Shown here one piece after another: positions 1-6,029 of a stretch of DNA of 6,029 bases. This DNA comes from an uncultured Acidimicrobiaceae bacterium (GTDB taxonomy: Bacteria > Actinomycetota > Acidimicrobiia > Acidimicrobiales > UBA8592). The stretch is taken from the NCBI GenBank assembly GCA_913031515.1, contig CAJWET010000103.1, forward strand, positions 1 to 6,029, written 5' to 3'. The notes below the pieces were generated by a model that saw only the letters and a list, made by a program, of their open reading frames with translations, was not told the origin of the DNA and searched no databases. The position numbers and the translations under genes were made by a program. Position 1 is the stretch's first letter; each line of letters opens with the position of its first letter.

Positions 1-3000
1 TATGCATTTAATGGACTGATTTCATTTGATAGAAGATTCATCTCTGACCTTGAATACCTCACTTCTATCAATTCGGGTGCGGATGTACCTTGGGTTCTTC
101 AATGGGTCGGAATAACCCCGCTCTGGTATCCACTGAAGTCAATTTTCTGGCATGGCATGGGCCCAGCTTTAGCGATTGCAGCCCTGTTCGGTATTTGCCT
201 AACAATCTACGAGGTCATAAAAAAACGCAAGCGAATAATGCTTGTTCCACTTAGCTTCATTTTTGTAATGCTTGGACTCGTGAGCCAGCAGTTCAATCCT
301 CTGATCCGATATTTGCTCCCCGCATATCCAATAGCAATTACGTTCGCTGGGTACGGGATCTACTTTTTATGGGAATGGGGCAAAGGCCAAAATACTTTTA
401 TCAGGAGAAAAAATGTTCTCGGCCGAGCTAGTCAAACCGCCGCTGTAGCACTCATAGGGGGGACGCTACTTTGGGGGGCGGCATTCGTGAACGGAATTTA
501 CAACGACACACACCCCCGTATATCCGCATCGAAGTGGATCAATGAGAATATCGATTCTGGGTCTACTGTTACCCACCAGATCTGGGATGACAGGTTACCT
601 TTACATACCTCCGGCGAATCAAAGCCGCAATTAAATTATGTCAATCTTGATTTATTTCGCCCGGACCACTCTAGTGACCCTAGATCAGGCGAATCCAAAC
701 TTGATACCTTGCTTGATGACCTCGAAGCAGTCGACTACATAATTGAAGCCAGCAATCGGCTCTATGGTTCGATCCCCCGAGTCCCCGCTGAATATCCAGG
801 GACTTCTAAATACTACAGCGCCTTATTCTCTGGCAACCTTGGATTTGAGCTTGTTGCAAACTTTGAAAATTCACCATCACTGTTTGGCATAGATTTTATA
901 GATGCCAATGGCGAAGAAACATTCACAGTCTATGACCACCCCCGAGTCACAATCTGGTCTAAAACCGATCGATGGTCTCGAAACGAAGCGTCTAGAATCC
1001 TAAACCCTTTCCACGCTATCCATGCGCCAAATCTCGAACCCAAAGATGCTAATTCGAACGCCCTTTTACTTCGACCCTCTGAAACAGCCGCCTTACAGAA
1101 TGATCTAACTTTCCATGACACTTTCTCGCAACGAAATTATTTAGGTATCCCAGCTTGGATTTGGTGGTTGCTATGGATCCAAGTAGCTGCTTTCGCTGTT
1201 TTGCCGTGGTCGACACTGCTATTCAGAGAATTAGCGGACAAGGGCTACGCTTTAAGTAAAGCAATCGGATTTCTTTCCTGCGGCCTAGTTCTTTGGATTT
1301 CTGTCGTGTGGGGCTTTTGCGAATTTAGTCAGAAGTCAACAGCAGTAAGCATGCTAGTGGTCTTTGGCATAGGACTATTTTTGTGGTGGATTCATCGGGT
1401 GAGGTTGTGTGAACTGTTCTATAAGCATCGGTTCGTATGGCTAGCTTCCGAAATCATATTTTTAGCGACCTTCTCTTTTCTTCTAGTGCTGCGTTCACTA
1501 AACCCCGACTTGTGGGAATCCTATCTTGGAGGGGAAAAGCCGATGGAACTGGGTTACCTCACTGCGGTAGGCCGATCGCCTGAATTACCGCCATACGACC
1601 CGTGGTTTGCAGGCGGGTCTATGAACTACTACTACTTCGGCTGGTTTCTTGTAGCAGTTCCGATGCGAGCCTTGAAGATTCTTCCTGAAATAGCATTCCA
1701 GTTGGGAGTCGCAACATTCGGTGCGTTGGTAGGGGTAATCGTTTTTAGCCTTATCTATAACCTCGTAATGGCTAGTGTCCCATCAAGGCCGATGAAGGGC
1801 AAACTAAGGGCAACCGCAACAAAGGCGGGACTCTTTGGCCTCTTCCTTTTCCTCGGGTCAGGCACATTTGATGCGATGCGCGTGCACTTCGCTCGCCTTC
1901 GATCTGCCAACACTTGGACCCTTATGGAGGACTGGCCCATCCTAGGGGGAGTCATCGAGCTTGTTGGAGGAACATGGTCATGGGTCTCGGGGACTTCTCT
2001 ACCAAGATTCGACTGGTGGGCTTCGAGCCGGGTCAATTCAGGGAATTTTGATATTACTGAATTCCCATATTTCACTTTTCTCTTTGGGGATCTCCATCCA
2101 CACATGATGGGGATGGCCATATCAGGCCTATTACTCTCATTGGCTTTGGCATACTTACTTTCTTGTCGTCAGGAATTCACGAAAAATAAGACTTTTTTGG
2201 CTATTTGTATTGGACTGTTGATCGGCGTTGTCCGGATGACTAACACGTGGGACTATCCAAGTTCGCTACTTTTGATGGTCATTGTTTTCTTCTTCGGGGC
2301 ATGTATATCGACAAGTAAAGCGTTGCCAATCTACGTTGAAAACAAAGCTGCTTTATTTGGAGTTGCGGGCTTAGCTATGTGTTTGAGCGCTTTGAGCTCA
2401 GATGGGAACACTCTTACATTTGTATTAGGAACAGCAGGACTTCTAGGGGCACTATCTGTCTTCTTCACTCCGGTCATCCAAGGCCGAATTCTGCAATTTG
2501 TTTGCCATTTCTTGATTGCTGTTATTTCTCATGTCGTACTGATTTGGCCCTACCTTCGCGATTCACAAAACTTTAATGTCGGAATTCATAGGACAGAATG
2601 GACTTCACCCCTAGGTGACTTCCTTTCCCATTGGGGAGTTTTCCTTACAATAATTTTGGTTTTCTTTGCTGCGATTTTTGTCGAATCACGGAGAAAGCAT
2701 GGAAAGTACAATGTCGTAGTCCATTTCTTCCCAGCATTTATTCGGAAGAACATTTGGACAAAGGCCACTTTCGCAGGCTTTAACGTAGCCTTCGTAGGGT
2801 TTTGCATATGGGGGGTAAGTACTGCTTTCGCAATAACAGTCCTAGGAGGCATTTGTGCTTTAATTTTAGCAGAACACGAATGTAGAAATCCCAATCCTGA
2901 TATTGGAAAGCTGTTTGCCTTACTCATGTTTATGTTCGGTTTCGCTCTAATCGGCGGACCCGAAGTCGTTACCGTCAACAACGATGTAGCGCGGATGAAT

Positions 3001-3762
3001 ACGGTCTTTAAGTTCTGGCTACAGGGATGGCTTTTCTTTGCGATTGGATCAGCATTTGCCATCTACCATATTTGGACTCTTGCAAAAGACTTAAAGAACG
3101 AACCGAAATTAAAACCGTCAATAATCCAAATCACTCCAAAAAAGGTTTGGGGGGCCCTGACTGTAGCCACCGTAGTAATCGGACTCACCTACCCCCTGTT
3201 AGCAACTAAACCACGACTCTCAGCAAGGTTCAGTTCGCAATATCAGGGGCTGAACGGAATTGCATATCTTAATTATGAGCCGAGTTTTACCCGACTCGAT
3301 GCAGGGCCAGAAGGACCCGAGTCGGAAGTACACCTCGCCGAAGACCTTCCCCTAATTCAGTGGATACGATCAAACGTTCCCGGCAGTCCTACAATTGTCG
3401 AGTGGTCGGGAGAGAGCTACGACTGGAATAGTCGCATTGCGAATCATACTGGCCTGCCTACAGTGCTTGGTTGGTCATCGCATCAATATCAACAACGGCA
3501 AGGATACGCCGAGTGGGTCAACCAAAGGCGTTCTGACGTCCAGAAGTTTTACACTGAAGCAACTCCGGAAATCATTTCGCAGTTCCTCCTTACATATGAA
3601 GTGAACTATGTAATCGTAGGGACGCAGGAACACCGTTTCGGGAATCAAGAGGTTCTAAGCTCCTATCAAAATCATCCAGCATTGCGTAAAGTATTCGAGT
3701 TTGGAAGAAACATTATCTTTGCCGTGGACATGGATGCATTGTGGGAATCCACCCTTTCTTGA
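1..3762 (+). CDS. DUF2298 / Chlor_Arch_YYY membrane protein with GT39-like N-terminal module (5'-partial)
   Basis: The frame is open from base 1, so the start lies upstream; the ATG at 157 is internal, because the 52 codons before it also read as family sequence (a loop with VLQWVGITPLWYPL leading into WHGMGPALA). Seen in order: four hydrophobic segments (about 157-500) with RYLLPAYP at 307-330, as at the end of a GT39/PMT-like module; a hydrophilic linker (about 502-1137) with HPRISASKWI (511-540), IWDDRLP (580-600), DYIIEASNRLYGSIPR (733-780) and FTVYDHP (922-942); then a second multi-pass module with EKPME (1534-1548), PYDPWFAGG followed by YYYFG (1627-1641), EFPYFTFLFGDLHPH (2059-2103), NTWDYP (2242-2259) and RMNTVFKFW (2992-3018). 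The tail from about 3210 is hydrophilic, with TGLPTVLGW at 3448-3474. I count roughly 20 or more membrane segments. Known: DUF2298/TIGR03662 is defined by the YYYxG motif, occurs in Chloroflexota and archaea, and has no proven function. Inferred: a GT-C-like glycosyltransferase or helper acting on polyprenyl-linked sugars at the outer membrane face. The family call is secure; the activity is not. The first-loop acidic residues of the N-terminal module are outside the window. Confidence 0.93.
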   Translation, partial: YAFNGLISFDRRFISDLEYLTSINSGADVPWVLQWVGITPLWYPLKSIFWHGMGPALAIAALFGICLTIYEVIKKRKRIMLVPLSFIFVMLGLVSQQFNPLIRYLLPAYPIAITFAGYGIYFLWEWGKGQNTFIRRKNVLGRASQTAAVALIGGTLLWGAAFVNGIYNDTHPRISASKWINENIDSGSTVTHQIWDDRLPLHTSGESKPQLNYVNLDLFRPDHSSDPRSGESKLDTLLDDLEAVDYIIEASNRLYGSIPRVPAEYPGTSKYYSALFSGNLGFELVANFENSPSLFGIDFIDANGEETFTVYDHPRVTIWSKTDRWSRNEASRILNPFHAIHAPNLEPKDANSNALLLRPSETAALQNDLTFHDTFSQRNYLGIPAWIWWLLWIQVAAFAVLPWSTLLFRELADKGYALSKAIGFLSCGLVLWISVVWGFCEFSQKSTAVSMLVVFGIGLFLWWIHRVRLCELFYKHRFVWLASEIIFLATFSFLLVLRSLNPDLWESYLGGEKPMELGYLTAVGRSPELPPYDPWFAGGSMNYYYFGWFLVAVPMRALKILPEIAFQLGVATFGALVGVIVFSLIYNLVMASVPSRPMKGKLRATATKAGLFGLFLFLGSGTFDAMRVHFARLRSANTWTLMEDWPILGGVIELVGGTWSWVSGTSLPRFDWWASSRVNSGNFDITEFPYFTFLFGDLHPHMMGMAISGLLLSLALAYLLSCRQEFTKNKTFLAICIGLLIGVVRMTNTWDYPSSLLLMVIVFFFGACISTSKALPIYVENKAALFGVAGLAMCLSALSSDGNTLTFVLGTAGLLGALSVFFTPVIQGRILQFVCHFLIAVISHVVLIWPYLRDSQNFNVGIHRTEWTSPLGDFLSHWGVFLTIILVFFAAIFVESRRKHGKYNVVVHFFPAFIRKNIWTKATFAGFNVAFVGFCIWGVSTAFAITVLGGICALILAEHECRNPNPDIGKLFALLMFMFGFALIGGPEVVTVNNDVARMNTVFKFWLQGWLFFAIGSAFAIYHIWTLAKDLKNEPKLKPSIIQITPKKVWGALTVATVVIGLTYPLLATKPRLSARFSSQYQGLNGIAYLNYEPSFTRLDAGPEGPESEVHLAEDLPLIQWIRSNVPGSPTIVEWSGESYDWNSRIANHTGLPTVLGWSSHQYQQRQGYAEWVNQRRSDVQKFYTEATPEIISQFLLTYEVNYVIVGTQEHRFGNQEVLSSYQNHPALRKVFEFGRNIIFAVDMDALWESTLS

Positions 3763-3785
3763 GTCTCCGGGAAACAAAAGAATAA
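3763..3785. other. 23-base gap between convergent stop codons
   Basis: The TGA of the plus-strand gene ends at 3762 and the TAG of the minus-strand gene begins (on the plus axis) at 3786. The gap is A-rich and contains only short G/C runs. No stem with a good loop and a following T tract could be read on either strand. Transcripts from the two genes probably overlap or end inside the opposing coding sequence. Confidence 0.7.
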
Positions 3786-5927
3786 CTACCCTCCCCGTGT
3801 AAGAAAGTTACTTACCATGCCGCATGATTTCTCGTATGAAGGTTTCTCTCCTCGACTAGGGAACGATTCTTGAAAGTATTCTTTCCCTAATTCGTATATT
3901 TCATTTTTGATATAGACTGATCCGCTCAGTGAAGCAGGGCATATACCTGCCTTGCTATCCCACGGCTCACGATTCCAGATCCAGCTACCCCATGATGAAA
4001 GCAGATCAACAATCTGGCTCGGTCCGGTAATCCCAGTGTCGAACTCCGGAACCCACCACCAACGATGTTCGTAGGGGATTTCCATATAACCCTCGTACTC
4101 TTCCTCAATGATTGTTCGATCCCAATGAGGCACAAAGACAATATCGGCATTAGACGGGAAACTACTGTTTCCGATAACTGCATAAGATGGGGTGGGGAAA
4201 TCTCGGAGATACCACCCGTACGGCCAATAAACATCACTATCTATTTTCACCTGAAGATGTCGATCAAAGTGTGCGAGGGAAAGACGATCAAGAGCTTCAA
4301 GTTGCTCAGCCCATTCCGCGACCTCGGGTGTTGCTTGACCTGCTTGAACAAATAGTTCTTGCGGTTCTCCACCTCGGAGATAGGAACTATAGATACTTGT
4401 TACGCAGGCATAGGTCATACCAAAAATAATCAAGAAACCGAGGCAAACTGTAGAAATTTTTTGTCTTCTCCGATCCCAAATTGACTGGGCCCCTATACCA
4501 GCAAGAATCATTATGGGGAGAAGAAGATGGACCGTAAGCCATGGCATGCGCTCTCCAGCCCATGAGTAAACAATCAGGCTTGAAAATGCCCACCAAACGA
4601 TGACTTGCCCAAATAGGTTCGGTTTCCTAACTACTTGAACCGTACCTACAACAGCTAGAACTAGAGCAAGCCACTCGTAGGCAAATAAAAGTACAAGGTA
4701 GTATTGCCAGCGGGAATCACCTCGAACTGTCGCCTGTTCTCCTAACCAGTATTCGAAACCTGCCGTTAAACCATTTCGGATTGCCCCATGTGGCGCGGTT
4801 GTGGCTCCTGGTCCGTTAAATTGTTGGAAAAACTGTGTAAATATAGCTACGAAAAAAACTGCGGCCACTACCACAGCCAAAGCCCAACCGGCTATCCGAG
4901 GAATACTGAATGATCTAAAAACTGGAATCTGTGGGGATAGGACCCCACGACGAACCGCTAAAGCTCCACATAGGAATATAGCTAGAGCCAGTAGTGCTCC
5001 ATAAACGCCTAATTTGAATAGTGTTGGGCTATCTTGCTGTTCTCCTGGGTTCGTCCCGATCCAAAGAAATGTGGCGAACATTAATACGATCCCTGCGATG
5101 AGAAACCAGCGCCGAATTGTTTCCTCAGAAATATTTTCGGGGTTGGTAGGGAGGGAAACTCTTGACCTGACATTGATCGTTCTGCGGGTTACCCCTTCGA
5201 TCCGTACTTCGCGTTTGAGTTCTCTATAACTCGGTTTACCAATTTTCTTATCTTTTGTTTGGCGAATCGAAGCTACAAGTAAATCCTGAGCAAGAAGAAC
5301 CATTCCGAAAGAACCGAAAATAAATACCGTGAGGAAGACGGATTCCTTCACTGCCAGACCTAACACAAACAGGACAAGAATCACAACGGGATGCCATCGC
5401 TTTGGAGTGGCAAGAAAAGAAAGCAGCGTTATCGCCGTTAAGAATGTCAACAATAAGAAGAAGCTGTCTTCTCTCCCGAACCTTGAAAAGTACAGCATGG
5501 TCGGACTCGTAAGGATCAAAGTAACCGTTAAGGGGGTTCCCATAAGGCCAAGGTTTCGACGCCAAATCCATGGGAGTGCTACAACCGCTATGCCTGAAAT
5601 AGCCGGAAGCAGGCGAGCAATGCTATCTGATTGACCAAATAGCCAAAAGAAAGCTGCTGTTATGTAGAAACGTAACGGGCCATGGTAGACCGGATCATAA
5701 CCCTTGTACGTCCCATCGAGATACTTGAGCGAGAACCACGCGTCGAGACTTTCATCATGATGGAAAGTCCTGACACCCAGATAGGACAATCTGCTGATAA
5801 TCGCTAAAGCAGAAAGAAAAAGGACTACTCGCCGTATCTTTCTCCACGTCAGAAACGAAACATCCCGCCCATGGGAAGTCGGCTGGATTACCTCATGTGC
5901 AGGCTTTCGAAGTTTTCCCTTAGTCAT
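3786..5927 (-). CDS. TIGR03663 / Agl23-like membrane protein (PMT-related, GT-C type)
   Basis: A 713-residue multi-pass protein if it starts at 5927, or 727 residues from the ATG at 5969; residue numbers here follow the 727 form. An in-frame stop at 5991-5993 rules out anything longer. A basic N-terminus leads into a first membrane segment (about 46-65). The first outer loop has HHDES with D72-E73 and then YHGP (HGP 96-98). IARLLP (R119) and SRFGRED (R163, R166, E167, D168) follow. The invariant DE, HGP and two Arg are the hallmarks described for TIGR03663, and DE in the first loop is also where PMT mannosyltransferases carry catalytic or binding acidic residues. Further family-like stretches are YWLGEQATVRG (407-417), YSWAGERMPWL (468-478) and WPYGWYLRD (582-590). 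I count about 13 membrane segments to residue 526, then an extracytoplasmic domain of about 200 residues. A basic, probably cytoplasmic insert lies at about 233-285. Known: this family usually shares a genome, and often a neighbourhood, with DUF2298 proteins; the label 'flippase activity-associated' comes from archaeal N-glycosylation and is not proof of function. Inferred: sugar transfer from a polyprenyl-phosphate donor, or support of it. The start at 5927 is preferred because it leaves only an 8-base overlap with the probable upstream gene. Confidence 0.92.
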   Translation of the reverse strand: MTKGKLRKPAHEVIQPTSHGRDVSFLTWRKIRRVVLFLSALAIISRLSYLGVRTFHHDESLDAWFSLKYLDGTYKGYDPVYHGPLRFYITAAFFWLFGQSDSIARLLPAISGIAVVALPWIWRRNLGLMGTPLTVTLILTSPTMLYFSRFGREDSFFLLLTFLTAITLLSFLATPKRWHPVVILVLFVLGLAVKESVFLTVFIFGSFGMVLLAQDLLVASIRQTKDKKIGKPSYRELKREVRIEGVTRRTINVRSRVSLPTNPENISEETIRRWFLIAGIVLMFATFLWIGTNPGEQQDSPTLFKLGVYGALLALAIFLCGALAVRRGVLSPQIPVFRSFSIPRIAGWALAVVVAAVFFVAIFTQFFQQFNGPGATTAPHGAIRNGLTAGFEYWLGEQATVRGDSRWQYYLVLLFAYEWLALVLAVVGTVQVVRKPNLFGQVIVWWAFSSLIVYSWAGERMPWLTVHLLLPIMILAGIGAQSIWDRRRQKISTVCLGFLIIFGMTYACVTSIYSSYLRGGEPQELFVQAGQATPEVAEWAEQLEALDRLSLAHFDRHLQVKIDSDVYWPYGWYLRDFPTPSYAVIGNSSFPSNADIVFVPHWDRTIIEEEYEGYMEIPYEHRWWWVPEFDTGITGPSQIVDLLSSWGSWIWNREPWDSKAGICPASLSGSVYIKNEIYELGKEYFQESFPSRGEKPSYEKSCGMVSNFLTRGG

Positions 5928-6029
5928 TTTCTTTCTGCGTTTCATAGATTTGATAGCTACCAATGTCATAAACCAGAGTTCCGAAATTATCTAGATCAAA
6001 AGCACCACTATTCCCCGCCGAAGAATCTT
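5920..6029 (-). CDS. 3' end of an upstream gene, possibly another membrane glycosyltransferase (partial)
   Basis: In the frame whose TAA is at 5922-5920, 35 codons are open to the window edge. They end in a stretch reading FGTLVYDIGSYQIYE followed by a polar tail, TQKEND. I do not recognise the gene from this alone. The pattern VYDxGSxxIYE resembles the usual last strand of the extracytoplasmic C-terminal domain in PMT/STT3-like membrane glycosyltransferases, where VYD-G-(V/I)-IY endings are common. It also echoes the FTVYDHPRVTIW stretch in the plus-strand protein of this window. The stop overlaps the preferred start of the Agl23-like gene by 8 bases, which suggests co-transcription. A frame of 35 codons can be open by chance, so the support is the peptide's character and the tight junction. 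The alternative is that this is non-coding leader sequence and the Agl23-like gene starts at 5969. Confidence 0.5.
   Translation of the reverse strand, partial: DSSAGNSGAFDLDNFGTLVYDIGSYQIYETQKEND
5925..5936 (-). promoter_or_regulatory. Weak purine-rich ribosome site and preferred ATG of the Agl23-like gene
   Basis: On the minus strand the ATG at 5927-5925 is preceded by AGAAAG (5936-5931) with a spacing of 3, a poor Shine-Dalgarno match. The competing ATGs at 5969 and 5945 have no better site. Because the overlapping upstream frame stops at 5922-5920 (ATGACTAA), translational coupling would explain initiation here without a strong site. The choice of start is an inference. Confidence 0.4.

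Noticed and set aside
157..159. ATG as the true start of the plus-strand gene
   Set aside because: The reading frame is open back to base 1, and the 52 preceding codons match the loop expected before the GMGPALA segment in related proteins, so this Met is internal.
1755..2120. 121-residue open frame on the minus strand
   Set aside because: Lies wholly inside the YYY module, opposite the DLHPH and neighbouring conserved motifs. The peptide is basic and low in recognisable structure, as expected for an antisense shadow.
2586..3062. 158-residue open frame on the minus strand
   Set aside because: It covers the conserved RMNTVFKFW region of the plus-strand gene. Its Lys/Thr/Pro-rich composition looks like the complement of hydrophobic codons, and it resembles no family I know.
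3763..3800. Possible terminator hairpin using the GGG and CCC runs near 3768 and 3789
   Set aside because: The pairing is short, the loop is long and no T tract follows on either strand.
5248..5571. 107-residue minus-strand frame, and the overlapping plus-strand frame at 5329-5634
   Set aside because: Both lie inside the Agl23-like coding sequence, across its conserved SRFGRED and membrane segments; no independent start signals or family resemblance were seen.

Overview
This 6 kb window is almost entirely coding. It holds two large integral membrane proteins facing each other tail to tail, and the last few codons of a third gene at the right edge. Motifs in the two large proteins match a recognisable gene pair. 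The plus-strand protein carries the YYYxG-type DUF2298 (Chlor_Arch_YYY, TIGR03662) domain. The minus-strand protein carries the DE and HGP signatures of the TIGR03663/Agl23 family, which is distantly related to dolichyl-phosphate-mannose protein mannosyltransferases. The two families are known to co-occur in Chloroflexota and some archaea, often as near neighbours. The soluble linker of the plus-strand protein has wording typical of Chloroflexota homologues as I remember them. I therefore infer a member of the Chloroflexota, probably not a high-GC lineage because the base composition looks moderate (by eye, not computed). A marine or subsurface SAR202-like or Dehalococcoidia-like genome would fit, but that is a guess.

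Layout: 1-3762 (+) is the C-terminal ~1253 codons of a giant membrane protein whose start lies before the window. In order it has the end of a GT39/PMT-like membrane module, an extracytoplasmic linker domain, the multi-pass YYY module with its motifs (EKPME, YYYFG, DLHPH, RMNTVFKFW), and a C-terminal extracytoplasmic domain. Positions 3763-3785 form a 23-base gap between the converging stop codons, with no convincing terminator. Positions 3786-5927 (-) hold the Agl23-like protein; an upstream ATG at 5969 is the alternative start. Positions 5920-6029 (-) are the probable 3' end of an upstream gene that overlaps the Agl23-like start by 8 bases.

All three appear to belong to one cell-surface glycan or protein-glycosylation theme. 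They look like GT-C-type membrane enzymes that would use polyprenyl-phosphate-linked sugars on the outer face of the membrane, or would assist such transfer. The exact donor, acceptor and division of labour are unknown for these families. No RNA gene, mobile element, CRISPR array or repeat family was seen.
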